Of a stretch of 49,690 nucleotides of DNA, positions 15,831 through 24,092 are shown piece after piece. The notes below the pieces were generated by a model. The model was not told where the DNA came from. It saw nothing but the letters and a program-made list of their open reading frames with translations, and searched no databases. This DNA comes from Clostridiales bacterium. Lineage in GTDB: Bacteria > Bacillota > Limnochordia > Darwinibacteriales > B1SED10-159. Each line of letters starts with the position of its first letter. The first letter of the stretch is position 1. Location of the stretch: positions 1 to 49,690 of the forward strand of contig PUOC01000071.1 of assembly GCA_003551965.1 (NCBI GenBank), in the 5' to 3' direction. The position numbers and the translations under genes are program-made.

Positions 15831-16781
15831 GTGTATCGATTGGCATGCATCCAGCTGCAGATTGACGAGCAATGCTGCACTTCCCGAACCCGTTTTCAGA
15901 ACTGGATCGAAGCACCCCTGCAGCGCCTTCGATCCCGGTACCAAGACGAGCCCATATATGCATTTTACCCCGAGCATATCGGCAGCTTCACCATTTTTTC
16001 CGGGTCCAATCAGATAGCATTGGAGGGGGCGGAGACACTGGAGCAGGCAGCCGCAGCGCTGATCAAGCGGTCACTGCCGCGGGTGCTGTGGGCCCGGCTG
16101 TACCGGGCCCCTCAGGGTTGGATGCCCGCTTTGGCCGCGGTCCACCGCGATATCTTTCAAGAGGTTTACTGGGAAGGCATGGCCGCAGCGGCTAAGAAAT
16201 ATGGACTGTGGATCGCCGCAGGCAGCTGCCTTTGGCCCGACTTCAAAACCCGCGGCGTATATAACCAAAGCTGGCTGTTTGATCCCAAGGGCAGGGCCGT
16301 CGACACCCAGCAGAAAGTGCATCTGGTGGAACTAGAGGGCAGCCGCGGGTTCCAACTAAAAGAAGCTCCTACAGCCAAGATTCACCGCTGGGACAGCGCT
16401 CCCATTCCCACGGCAGCCGCCATTTGCCTAGACACCTTCCACGATGATGTAATATCCCAGCTGAGCGGCGGCAGTCCTGCCATACTCTACCAGCCGTCGG
16501 CAAATATGGGACCTTGGTCCCCGTGGCAGCAGGAAGATTGGATGCGCGGCTGCCACCGCCGCGTCTGGGAGCAGCAGTTATTTCCCATGGGCATCAATCC
16601 CATGCTGACCGGCAGCTTTCTCGATCTTACCTTTGAAGGCCAATCAAGCATCGCGTCGGCTTCGGAATATACCCGCAGGGGATATCTGGACATGCCTTCG
16701 GATCCTGGTTTCGCTGCCGTCAGCTGCAGGTATTCCGGGGACGATATCCTTGTGGCGTCGGCACCGCAGGCCATGGAATAA
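15831..16781 (+). CDS. carbon-nitrogen hydrolase (nitrilase superfamily)
   Basis: About 316 residues with the Glu-Lys-Cys triad of the superfamily: Glu in FYPEHIG, Lys in TQQKVHLVE and Cys in AAICLDTFHDD. Such enzymes hydrolyse amides or nitriles; the subfamily is not evident. GTG 15831 lies 8 nt after AGGAG and gives a typical first strand (VYRLACIQLQI); the open frame further upstream crosses the csoR promoter region. It is transcribed divergently from csoR. Confidence 0.85.
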   Translation: MYRLACIQLQIDEQCCTSRTRFQNWIEAPLQRLRSRYQDEPIYAFYPEHIGSFTIFSGSNQIALEGAETLEQAAAALIKRSLPRVLWARLYRAPQGWMPALAAVHRDIFQEVYWEGMAAAAKKYGLWIAAGSCLWPDFKTRGVYNQSWLFDPKGRAVDTQQKVHLVELEGSRGFQLKEAPTAKIHRWDSAPIPTAAAICLDTFHDDVISQLSGGSPAILYQPSANMGPWSPWQQEDWMRGCHRRVWEQQLFPMGINPMLTGSFLDLTFEGQSSIASASEYTRRGYLDMPSDPGFAAVSCRYSGDDILVASAPQAME

Positions 16782-16900
16782 TTGAGGCGGCCGAGAAATA
16801 CTGAGCTAAGGGCGGCCATTTCTGGAAAGGCAACCGCCTGCCGCGGCGGGAATGATGTGGCGCGGGGAGTGCATACGCCGGTGTCGCCCTGTTGCCTTCC

Positions 16901-16929
16901 TTGACATACCGATACTGCTGACTTACAAT
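16901..16929 (+). promoter_or_regulatory. sigma-A type promoter of the Mrp cluster
   Basis: A perfect TTGACA (16901-16906), a 17-bp spacer and TACAAT (16924-16929), 40 bp before the mrpE start. This is the best promoter consensus in the window. Confidence 0.8.
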
Positions 16930-16968
16930 AAAGGAAACTGATAAACTGATGAGATTGGGGTCTTTCAC

Positions 16969-17454
16969 GTGCGTACGCGGCTTTTGACGTTTTCGATGCT
17001 GTTCGGTTTCTGGTTGATCGTAACCGAAAGGCTGCATTGGGACAGCATTTTGGTAGGCATTATCGTATGTGCGTTTGTCACGCAGTTTAACCGTGATCTT
17101 CTTGTGTCCGGGAAGGACTTCCCGCGGTTGACGTTTCGGCGCGCCCGCATCTTGCTTCGCCATGCCCTGCAGATGATTCTTGAAGTGGTCAAGGCGAACA
17201 TACAGGTGGTACGCATCGTACTAAGTCCGAACCTGCAGTTCAACCAAGGGCTGGTCATCTTTACCCCTCAGCTCACCTACGAGTGGAATGAGGTCCTGTT
17301 CGGAAACTCTATTACGCTGACGCCTGGAACGCTTACACTGGATATTGAACGGGATGTCTACACGGTACATATTCTGGAAATGACCAACGCGGACTCCTTG
17401 GTCGGGTGGGCTATCCAGGACAATCTTCGCAAATTGGAGGAGGACAGTCCATGA
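16969..17454 (+). CDS. mrpE: Na+/H+ antiporter subunit E (Mrp/Mnh, Mbh subunit A type)
   Basis: 161 residues with two to three N-terminal hydrophobic segments (TFSMLFGFWLIVT, ILVGIIVCAFVT) and the soluble C-terminal domain of MnhE (NSITLTPGTLTLDIERDVYTVHIL). It is the first gene of an eight-gene antiporter operon; GTG start, weak ribosome site. The stop overlaps the next start by 4 bp. Confidence 0.92.
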   Translation: MRTRLLTFSMLFGFWLIVTERLHWDSILVGIIVCAFVTQFNRDLLVSGKDFPRLTFRRARILLRHALQMILEVVKANIQVVRIVLSPNLQFNQGLVIFTPQLTYEWNEVLFGNSITLTPGTLTLDIERDVYTVHILEMTNADSLVGWAIQDNLRKLEEDSP

Positions 17455-17717
17455 TGGAGCTTGTGCTGCAGACCGCTTCGTACATCTTGGTTGTTCTGCT
17501 TTTTTTATGCCTTTATCGTGCCGTGGTGGGGCCGAGTGTTCCCGACCGGGTGGCGGCCATAAACTTAGTAGGGACAAAGACCGTGACAATGCTCGTGTTT
17601 GTGGCCTTAGCCACGGATCAGCTGTTTTTCTTCGACATCGCACTGGTCTATGCGCTGATCAGTTTTTTGATGACGGTTGGAATGGCAAAGTACTTCGAAA
17701 CAGGTAATCTCGGCTGA
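17451..17717 (+). CDS. mrpF: Na+/H+ antiporter subunit F
   Basis: 88 residues and three membrane helices, matching MnhF/PhaF (FLCLYRAVVGPSVPDRVAAI is the family signature). Starts at ATG 17451 within the mrpE stop (ATGA) behind GGAGGAGGA. It forms part of the small-subunit core of the Mrp antiporter. Confidence 0.92.
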   Translation: MMELVLQTASYILVVLLFLCLYRAVVGPSVPDRVAAINLVGTKTVTMLVFVALATDQLFFFDIALVYALISFLMTVGMAKYFETGNLG

Positions 17718-17731
17718 GGGAGGGGCTTTGT

Positions 17732-18076
17732 ATGCTGCAGTCAGCCATGGACGCTGCTGCTGTTGTGTTTGTCACAGCCGGTGTGTTCTTTTTCATCGTC
17801 AGCACAGTCGGACTGCTGCGTCTGCCGGACGTTTACACGCGTCTCCATGCCACATCTAAAGCCGACACGTTAGGAGCCGGTCTCTGCCTGATCGGAGCCA
17901 TCCTGCATTTGGGTTGGACCTTGACCAGCATCAAGCTGCTGTTGGTCGTCGTGTTCATCTGGGTAACCAGTCCGACGGCTGCTCACCTGATCGGAAAAGC
18001 CGCCTACAGGGCAAGGGTACGCCCAGCCTGCGGAGAGTTTGCCATTTTCGACGTCCGAGAGGAGGAGGACTCCTAG
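17732..18076 (+). CDS. mrpG: Na+/H+ antiporter subunit G
   Basis: 114 residues, three membrane helices and the MnhG/PhaG signature GLLRLPDVYTRLHATSKADT. The C-terminal 25 residues are a hydrophilic cytoplasmic tail. It directly abuts the next gene (stop 18076, start 18077). Confidence 0.92.
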   Translation: MLQSAMDAAAVVFVTAGVFFFIVSTVGLLRLPDVYTRLHATSKADTLGAGLCLIGAILHLGWTLTSIKLLLVVVFIWVTSPTAAHLIGKAAYRARVRPACGEFAIFDVREEEDS

Positions 18077-18313
18077 ATGAGTGTTTTTCATTTTCTCCTG
18101 CTGCTGTTTCTGGTGGTCTGTGCCTTGGCTGCCGGCCGCACTCGCGGTTTGATCAGTGCCGTTATCATCTTTGCCGCCTATTCCTTGACCATGGCACTGC
18201 TTTGGCAGCAGCTGCATTCACCGGATGTGGCCATTACAGAAGCGGCAATGGGTGCTGGCGTTACCACCCTGCTGCTGTTTGCGGCCATCAGCCGAACCGG
18301 AAGGATGGAGTAA
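18077..18313 (+). CDS. DUF4040/MbhD-like antiporter subunit
   Basis: 78 residues with three hydrophobic helices. The motif SPDVAITEAAMGAGVTTLLL is characteristic of the DUF4040 domain found in the C-terminal part of MrpA and in MbhD of membrane-bound hydrogenases. Here it is a separate gene, as in Mbh/Mbx-type clusters, where the MrpA tail is split into MbhD and MbhE. Confidence 0.85.
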   Translation: MSVFHFLLLLFLVVCALAAGRTRGLISAVIIFAAYSLTMALLWQQLHSPDVAITEAAMGAGVTTLLLFAAISRTGRME

Positions 18314-18317
18314 GGCC

Positions 18318-18584
18318 ATGAAATTGGTTTTTGGAGCCCTATCGCTCATCGCCATTGGGATACTGCTCTTGATCGTTGTGCAGGAGATGCCGACCTTTGG
18401 CTCACCGGACAGTCCTGTGCACAATGAAGTGCCCACACGCTATCTGGAGCATTCGGTAGAAGAAACCGGTGCGTTAAATGCCGTGACGGCCATTATCACG
18501 GATTACCGGGCCTTTGACACCTTAGGTGAAGTCACAGTGCTGCTCACGGCCATTGCAGCCATGGTGGCCATTCTGCGTTGTTGA
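18318..18584 (+). CDS. MbhE-like antiporter subunit (MrpA C-terminal segment)
   Basis: 88 residues. One N-terminal helix (VFGALSLIAIGILLLIVV), an external loop with HNEVPTRYLEHSVEETG, then VTAIITDYRAFDTLGEVTVLL, which is the conserved block of MbhE and of the MrpA C-terminus preceding MrpB. ATG 18318 follows GGAGTAAGG and 4 bp separate it from the previous gene. Confidence 0.85.
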   Translation: MKLVFGALSLIAIGILLLIVVQEMPTFGSPDSPVHNEVPTRYLEHSVEETGALNAVTAIITDYRAFDTLGEVTVLLTAIAAMVAILRC

Positions 18585-18599
18585 GAAAGGGGATGCCTC

Positions 18600-19040
18600 G
18601 TGCGGGACCTGATTGTCCGCGTCATCGCGCGCTTCATTATTCCTTTTATCCAAGTATATGGGCTCTACATTGTTCTATATGGGCATGTTTCCCCAGGAGG
18701 CGGTTTTGCCGGCGGGACGGTGATGGCCTCTAGTTTAATCCTGTACGTTATGGCTTTCGGTGCCCGCAGCGAAAAAAGGCGGTTGCCGGAGTGGGTCGCT
18801 AGAAGCATAGAAAGCGCCGGCGCTGTTTTTTTTGTGGCCATCGGCCTCGTTAGTTTGTTCCAGGGCACAACCTTTCTGGCCAATCAGGCGGCCGGGTTTC
18901 CCATGGGTATCCCGGGACGGGTATTCAGTGCAGGAGCCATTTTTCTGCTTACCTTTGGCATAGGAATGAAGGTGTTCAGTACCATGATAACCCTTTTCAC
19001 GCACCTGATTGAGGAGGAAGAAAAGGAAGGGACGGGGTGA
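18600..19040 (+). CDS. mrpB: Na+/H+ antiporter subunit B
   Basis: 146 residues of the MnhB domain with four helices; signature LYGHVSPGGGFAGGTVMAS. GTG start behind GAAAGGGGATG. The acidic C-terminal tail (EEEEKEGTG) is cytoplasmic. Followed after 7 bp by mrpC. Confidence 0.92.
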   Translation: MRDLIVRVIARFIIPFIQVYGLYIVLYGHVSPGGGFAGGTVMASSLILYVMAFGARSEKRRLPEWVARSIESAGAVFFVAIGLVSLFQGTTFLANQAAGFPMGIPGRVFSAGAIFLLTFGIGMKVFSTMITLFTHLIEEEEKEGTG

Positions 19041-19047
19041 TGCCGCT

Positions 19048-19422
19048 GTGATCGATCTTGACCTTGTGAAGTTGTGGGACAATGCCTTCTACGGAATGGC
19101 CATTATCATCTTCCTGGTTGGCTTTTGGATTATGCTTACACACTCAAACCTGATCAAGAAGATCATCGGCATGAATATCATGGAGACCGCCATCTTTCTT
19201 TTTTTTGTTGCCATTGGTTACGTTCAAGGCGGGGCAGCTCCGATATTAGATCAGCAAGGGGTCTCCTACGTCAACCCGCTGCCATCTGCCCTTATTCTGA
19301 CTGGGATTGTGGTTTCCGTCAGTGTAACCGCCTTCGCCCTGAGCCTTGTTGTGAAACTCTACCAATACTACGGAACAGTGGATGCCAATGAAATAGCCTA
19401 CATAAGGAGAAATGAGGAATGA
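19048..19422 (+). CDS. mrpC: Na+/H+ antiporter subunit C (NuoK-like)
   Basis: 124 residues with three helices related to NuoK, including LIKKIIGMNIMETAIFLFFVAIGY and PLPSALILTGIVVSVSVTAFALSL. GTG 19048 follows GGGGTGA at 7 nt, so the longer open frame from 19009 is not used. The stop overlaps the mrpD start (ATGA). Confidence 0.92.
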   Translation: MIDLDLVKLWDNAFYGMAIIIFLVGFWIMLTHSNLIKKIIGMNIMETAIFLFFVAIGYVQGGAAPILDQQGVSYVNPLPSALILTGIVVSVSVTAFALSLVVKLYQYYGTVDANEIAYIRRNEE

Positions 19423-20900
19423 TAACACAGCACCTTCCCGCGCTTATCATCCTAGTACCCTTGGTATCAGCCTTCATTATTCTTCTGTTGGGCCCGAACT
19501 ATGTCCGTTTTGCGCGCCACACCGCAATGGCCGCCTCGGTTGTACTCACAGTGTTTGCGCTGCTGCTTTTGCTGGAGACGACGCAGGATGGCACTATCCG
19601 GTATTACTTCGGCGGCTGGCAGCCTCCATGGGGAATTGAGCTCTACATAGACCGCATGACAGGTTTTTTTCTGGCCATCGTCTCCAGCATCAATCTGCTG
19701 GTTCTTGTCTTTGCCGCCGGCGTGCTGGAACAGGAGATCCGCGAGCGGGTTGTAGCCCATTACTATGCTCTGTTCTTAATCTTGACCACTTCGCTGTTGG
19801 GCATCGCTGCCTCCAACGACTTATTTAATATCTTCGTGTTTTTAGAAATTTCTTCGGTCTCTGCGGCAGCGCTGGTGGCCGTCAACGGCAATCGATATGC
19901 CATGGAAGCCGGGGTCAAATACCTGATACTCAGCACACTAGGCTCCGGCTCGGTCCTTTTGGCAATCGCCAACATCTATATGGTAACAGGATATCTCAAT
20001 CTGACATATATTGCCGAAGCCCTGCCTGCTGCGTTTGCACAGTACCCATTGAACATTGTGGCCAGCCTCGGTCTGATCATGGTCGGGCTCACGGTCAAAG
20101 CCGCCTTGTATCCGCTCCATATCTGGCTTCCCGATGCCCACGGGTCGGCGCCGACCACCTCCAGTGCCGTATTGTCAGGACTGGTTGTTAAGGTCTACAT
20201 CATCGTCTTCATCAAATTCCTTTTTCGAATCTTTCCCGTGGACTTTATCGAAATATTCCCTATTCAACCCAATCTCCTTGTCATGTCTACGTTTGGCATT
20301 CTGATGGGCTCGATTTTGGCTATCCGGCAGACGGACATTAAAAAGATGCTCGCCTACTCCACAGTTGCCCAGGTAGGGTACATCTTCCTTGGTCTAGGCG
20401 TGTTGACGCCCAACGCAGTCATCGGCTCCATGCTTCACATTTTAAACCATGCCATCATGAAGACAATCCTGTTCCTATCGGCAGGCTGCATCATCAAACT
20501 GACGGGAATTCGCGAGGTGAACCGCCTTGAGGGAGTGGGGCGGGTGTATCCTCTGCCCATGGCGGCCTTTTCCTTAGGGGCTCTGGCCATGATCGGAATT
20601 CCGCCGCTCAATGGCTTTGTCAGCAAATGGTACCTGGGTTTAGGCGCACTCGATGCCGACCAACCTTTTTTTGTCCTGATTATCTTAGTCAGCAGCTTCC
20701 TTAACGGGTTGTATTACCTGCCCATTGTCATCCGGTCCTTTTTTGGACGGGAGCCCCGCTTCTCTGAAATCAAGGTGCTGCCCATCGGGGCTCGTTTTAC
20801 GCTCACCGCCTTGGCCGTGGCCATTGTGGTATTCGGCCTCTTTTCGGCTCTCCCCGTGGGATATCTAGAACCAGCCGTGGAACAGCTGTTCGCAGGTTAG
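19419..20900 (+). CDS. mrpD: Na+/H+ antiporter subunit D (NuoN/MrpD-like)
   Basis: 493 residues and about 14 membrane helices of the proton-conducting transporter family. Conserved sites: Glu in NIFVFLEISSVSAAAL, Lys in LTVKAALYPLHIWLPDAHGSAPTTSSA, and Lys in SKWYLGLGAL. This is the last gene of the cluster. No full-length MrpA (NuoL-like) is present in the operon; a separate antiporter-like gene lies on the minus strand at 25746-27449. Confidence 0.93.
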   Translation: MITQHLPALIILVPLVSAFIILLLGPNYVRFARHTAMAASVVLTVFALLLLLETTQDGTIRYYFGGWQPPWGIELYIDRMTGFFLAIVSSINLLVLVFAAGVLEQEIRERVVAHYYALFLILTTSLLGIAASNDLFNIFVFLEISSVSAAALVAVNGNRYAMEAGVKYLILSTLGSGSVLLAIANIYMVTGYLNLTYIAEALPAAFAQYPLNIVASLGLIMVGLTVKAALYPLHIWLPDAHGSAPTTSSAVLSGLVVKVYIIVFIKFLFRIFPVDFIEIFPIQPNLLVMSTFGILMGSILAIRQTDIKKMLAYSTVAQVGYIFLGLGVLTPNAVIGSMLHILNHAIMKTILFLSAGCIIKLTGIREVNRLEGVGRVYPLPMAAFSLGALAMIGIPPLNGFVSKWYLGLGALDADQPFFVLIILVSSFLNGLYYLPIVIRSFFGREPRFSEIKVLPIGARFTLTALAVAIVVFGLFSALPVGYLEPAVEQLFAG

Positions 20901-21017
20901 TTCTGGTGCTCAAAGATTAGCGGCTTCGCCGGCCGGCGGCAACAAACTCGCGGGTATACGATGCCTTCCAACGGCGATTCCAGCGAACATCCCATGGACC
21001 GCCGTCCCCGTCCAGAA

Positions 21018-21644
21018 TCACAGTCGGGCAGATGGGCAGATATCCCGCAGAAAACACTGTCCGCAAAGGGGCGAACGGGCCCTGCAAAGCTGCCGCCCAT
21101 GGTAGATCAACCAATGGTGGGCATCCGACCAACGGCTCTCGGGGACCACCTCCATTAACTGCCTCTCCACGGCATTCGGGTTGTCAGACGATGCAAGTCC
21201 AAGACGGTTCGCCGTCCTTTGCACGTGCGTATCTACGGCAATGGCAGGAACGCCGAAAGCATTAGACAAGATCACATTGGCGGTTTTGCGGCCGACACCA
21301 GGGAGGGCCATCAGTTCTTCACGGGTATCCGGCACTCGGCCATCATGTTTTTTAAGCAGGAGGGCCGCCGTGGCTTTGATGTTTTTCGCCTTTGCCTGCC
21401 ACAGTCCTGCACTGCGGATGTACTCTGCGATTTCGTCCTCGCTCCGTTCGGCCATGGCCGCCGGGTTAGGGCAGCAGCGGAATAGTTCTGCGGTAATTTT
21501 GTTGACACGTTCATCGGTACATTGGGCTGAAAGAATGGTCGCCACCAAAAGCTGGAAGGGATTGGCGTGATTCAGAGCCGTCTTGGGACGGGGGTAGTGT
21601 TTTTCCAGACGTCTTAGAATTTCCTGCTGCAGGGCCTGCGTCAC
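21018..21644 (-). CDS. nth: endonuclease III
   Basis: About 208 residues, standard length. The helix-hairpin-helix LPGVGRKTANVIL contains the catalytic Lys, VDTHVQR the catalytic Asp, and the C-terminus the [4Fe-4S] loop C-x6-C-x2-C-x5-C (CRARSPLC..C..C). It removes oxidised pyrimidines and nicks abasic sites. GTG 21644 is chosen because AAAGGAG lies 8 nt upstream; an ATG at 21695 overlapping the upstream stop (ATGA) would add 17 residues. It is convergent to mrpD. Confidence 0.95.
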   Translation of the reverse strand: MTQALQQEILRRLEKHYPRPKTALNHANPFQLLVATILSAQCTDERVNKITAELFRCCPNPAAMAERSEDEIAEYIRSAGLWQAKAKNIKATAALLLKKHDGRVPDTREELMALPGVGRKTANVILSNAFGVPAIAVDTHVQRTANRLGLASSDNPNAVERQLMEVVPESRWSDAHHWLIYHGRQLCRARSPLCGQCFLRDICPSARL

Positions 21645-21691
21645 CTGAGCCACTCCTTTGCTGCTGTGCCAGTTTCGCTGTGAGTTTTGGT

Positions 21692-22309
21692 TCATTCTTT
21701 GGCATCAACCCGCCTGGTATCCAATATGTGATATCCGAAGCCGTTAATCACCACTGTTTCATTAACTATGTCAATGCGCTTTTCTTGGAGCCCGTAGCTG
21801 AGATAGTTGTGGCCATGGATGAAATAGGCAGGTTTATATTTGTGGATCATCTGCGAAAAGCTGACAAAGCCGCGATGGCAGGTGTCTTCTGCATCGTGGA
21901 TGCCCAAGGGAGGTGCGTGGGTGAGGATGATGTCGACGCGGCGCCGCAGCCATAGGCGGGGGCGAAGGCGCATCCATTTCCACCACATCTGGCGTTCTGT
22001 GTACTGCACGGCAGAAGGAGCATGGTAAAACATGCAGCCTTCAAACCCGAGCACATTGTAACCTTGAATGCTTACAATCCGGCCATCAATATTCTCGCCG
22101 CCCTCGGGAGGAGAATCCGCCAACGTGACGTCGTGGTTGCCGCGGACATAGTACAGCGGCGTGTTGAACACGGACATCAGATAAGACAAATACCATGCGG
22201 GCAGATCGCCGGCAGAAAAAATGACGTCGATGTCGTCGGGGAAGCGATCCCGCCGGAAGTGATCATACAGTTTTGGATCTACAGTGTCTCCGACGATTAG
22301 TATCTTCAA
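21692..22309 (-). CDS. metallophosphoesterase (calcineurin-like)
   Basis: About 205 residues. Metal-binding motifs in order: a degenerate first motif (ILIVGDTVD), FSAGDLP, YVRGNHD, ILTHAPP and FIHGHNY. The first motif has GDTVD where DxH is usual, so one metal ligand may be altered. Substrate unknown. TTG 22309 follows AGGAGGGA on the minus strand. It is co-oriented with nth and overlaps or lies just upstream of it. Confidence 0.85.
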   Translation of the reverse strand: MKILIVGDTVDPKLYDHFRRDRFPDDIDVIFSAGDLPAWYLSYLMSVFNTPLYYVRGNHDVTLADSPPEGGENIDGRIVSIQGYNVLGFEGCMFYHAPSAVQYTERQMWWKWMRLRPRLWLRRRVDIILTHAPPLGIHDAEDTCHRGFVSFSQMIHKYKPAYFIHGHNYLSYGLQEKRIDIVNETVVINGFGYHILDTRRVDAKE

Positions 22310-22342
22310 GCAAATCCCTCCTGCCCGCAAATCGCCCCGAGT

Positions 22343-22651
22343 CTAGTCTTGGCGGATGTTTTCATTTTCCGCGGCCGCAACCTTTCGCTTTTTCTCCACT
22401 TCTGCCATAATCTTGTCCTCAAAGGTAATTCCCCTGCGTTTCTCGAAGAAAGAAGGAGGACTTACAACGGCCGAGTATTGAGAGGGACCTTTGTACCAGA
22501 TGCCTTGTTCGCCTTCCACGGCCTCAACCTTTGCATAGTCTTCTATGAGCGTAACACGCAGGCCCCAGCGCTTTCCAGGTTCAAATTCGGTATAGACCGC
22601 CTGCTTATCACTGGGACGAGTCCAGCGCCCCTTAGAAAGATGGTCCAGCAT
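22343..22651 (-). CDS. hypothetical protein, 102 residues
   Basis: ATG 22649-22651 follows AAAGGGTGACAGG on the minus strand. The protein is soluble and charged, with a beta-rich centre (WGLRVTLIEDYAKVEAVEGEQGIWYKG) and a Lys/Glu/Ala-rich C-terminal helix. No family is recognised. It lies 33 bp upstream of the phosphoesterase gene in the same direction and divergent from the exported-protein gene. Confidence 0.65.
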   Translation of the reverse strand: MLDHLSKGRWTRPSDKQAVYTEFEPGKRWGLRVTLIEDYAKVEAVEGEQGIWYKGPSQYSAVVSPPSFFEKRRGITFEDKIMAEVEKKRKVAAAENENIRQD

Positions 22652-22729
22652 CCTGTCACCCTTTCGGTCAATGCCTATTGTGTTATTCCACATGCAGCGC
22701 TAAAACTCCTAGATAGTGAGGTGATCGCC

Positions 22730-23227
22730 GTGAAATTGGCATGGTATCTTTTATGTTTTGTGCTTTTGGCTTCCCCAGCGATCGGCGCCGAAGAAGAAGA
22801 AGTTGATCAGCTTGAAGAGAAAGAAACTGGGCTGCGATTTATTGAAGTGCAGTGGGCCAATGAAGTCCATGGCTATCAGGACTACGAACCGAATCCTAAA
22901 GGGCTGTTTCAGCGCGGGGAACGAGCATATGTCTACATGGAAGTCGCTGGTTTTGAGAGCCGCTACGATGAAGAAAAAGAAGCCTATCACACCGACGTCA
23001 CCATTGATGTTCGTCTGCGCTCTAGAATCGGCATTCCCCTGTTCAGCGAGAACAACATGGTCGATTATGTGCACTGGGACAGCTTTCAGCCAAACTCGCT
23101 TTGGTTCTATATCTGGGTGGATATTCCCGGCTGGGCCCCGCGCAGCACCTACCAAGCAGAGGTAACGGTGCGGGATCGCGTCGGCGAGACGGAGTTCAAA
23201 AAGGCAAGAGCTTTGGACGTGCAATGA
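22730..23227 (+). CDS. exported hypothetical protein
   Basis: 165 residues starting at GTG 22730 behind a near-perfect GAGGTGATC. Signal peptide VKLAWYLLCFVLLASPAIGA is followed by a very acidic linker (EEEEVDQLEEKE). The mature part appears beta-sandwich-like, with strands such as RAYVYMEVAGFESRY, SLWFYIWVDIPGW and TYQAEVTVRDRVG. No family recognised. The open frame upstream of 22730 reads through the divergent gene and is not coding. Confidence 0.7.
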   Translation: MKLAWYLLCFVLLASPAIGAEEEEVDQLEEKETGLRFIEVQWANEVHGYQDYEPNPKGLFQRGERAYVYMEVAGFESRYDEEKEAYHTDVTIDVRLRSRIGIPLFSENNMVDYVHWDSFQPNSLWFYIWVDIPGWAPRSTYQAEVTVRDRVGETEFKKARALDVQ

Positions 23228-23302
23228 CCCGAACCGGCTGCCCAGGTGCGAATAGACAATCGCATGGTTTGTGTTATGTATGCTGCACAGAGGAGGATTT
23301 CC

Positions 23303-23734
23303 GTGAGTGACTTAGCCCGCTTTGGCGTATCCATGGACCCCAATCTTTTGGCTTCCTTTGATCAGTGGCTTCAGGACAAAGGCTATGCCAATCGGTCCGA
23401 GGCCGTCCGCGACTTGGCCAAGCAAGCCTTGACCGAAACCGCTGTCCATGCACCCGATGCCCGGGTGGCCGGAACCATTACCCTGATCTATCCCTACCAG
23501 ACAAGGCTCAAGCCAATACAGACATCCTGTCACCCATCTATCCTCATATCTGCCAACCTGCAGGTGCATCTTGACCGCGAGACCTGCCTCAAGGTCATGG
23601 TCGTCAATGGACCCGCAGCAGATGTCCAGGAATTGGCCGATCAACTCTTGGGGATGAAGGGTGTAACCGGGCGCCTCACGGTGGCGCAGGCCGACAGCAC
23701 AGCCGATGGGAAGCCGGGCGCGCACCACGGTTGA
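23303..23734 (+). CDS. nikR: NikR-like ribbon-helix-helix metal regulator
   Basis: 143 residues from GTG 23303, behind AGAGGAGGATT. An N-terminal ribbon-helix-helix (GVSMDPNLLASFDQWL, YANRSEAVRDLAKQAL) is followed by the ACT-like regulatory domain. Of the NikR nickel ligands (E. coli His76, His87, His89, Cys95), the alignable positions here read Cys, Gln, His, Cys (SCHPS, LQVHL, ETCLKV). Two ligands differ, so the metal or geometry may not be that of classical NikR. No nickel transporter or urease gene is nearby. Confidence 0.85.
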   Translation: MSDLARFGVSMDPNLLASFDQWLQDKGYANRSEAVRDLAKQALTETAVHAPDARVAGTITLIYPYQTRLKPIQTSCHPSILISANLQVHLDRETCLKVMVVNGPAADVQELADQLLGMKGVTGRLTVAQADSTADGKPGAHHG

Positions 23735-23793
23735 TCGCGAGCCTAGGCCTGCTGCTGGGTAAAAGGCTCGGCTGGACATTGGACACTGCTTCT

Positions 23794-23823
23794 TCCGCCG
23801 CCGCGACCCCAGGCCGCGGCGGA
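23794..23823 (+). terminator. GC-rich hairpin after nikR
   Basis: TCCGCCGC pairs with GCGGCGGA around a 14-nt loop that can pair further; followed by GCTTTGT. A weak T tract makes termination plausible but not certain. Confidence 0.45.
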
Positions 23824-24017
23824 GCTTTGTGCCAAAGTTGTTTCGGGCAGGAAAACTTCACCGTCTCACCAGACGACCGGGCTGAGTAAGGCCTTCGCTG
23901 CTTCTAGAACCGCCTGCCTATCGGCACCCCAAAGGCCGCTTTGTCCGCATGGCCCGAGACTCCCGACAATACACCGGCCCACTGTGTCTGTCCGAAAAAT
24001 TCGGGTGGACATTTTAT

Positions 24018-24035
24018 TTGTGAAAAAGGATACAA
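24018..24035 (+). promoter_or_regulatory. imperfect Rex operator upstream of rex
   Basis: TTGTGAAAAAGGATACAA: the left half matches the Rex consensus TTGTGAA, while the right half (GATACAA) differs from TTCACAA at two positions. It lies 58 bp before the rex start and suggests autoregulation by NADH/NAD+. Confidence 0.45.
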
Positions 24036-24092
24036 GTTGTTCATCGAGAATAGTACTATACACGGAAGATTTTGAGGGAGGGAGTCGCCTTT

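Larger units (their letters stand above)
23735..24092. other. intergenic region between nikR and rex
   Basis: No convincing coding frame. The left half holds a GC-rich hairpin at 23794-23823; the right half holds the rex control region with a Rex-like site at 24018-24035. A -35-like TGGACA (24006-24011) lies 17 bp before GATACA, so the Rex-like site would fall within the core promoter. The middle (23830-24000) shows nothing recognisable. Confidence 0.4.
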
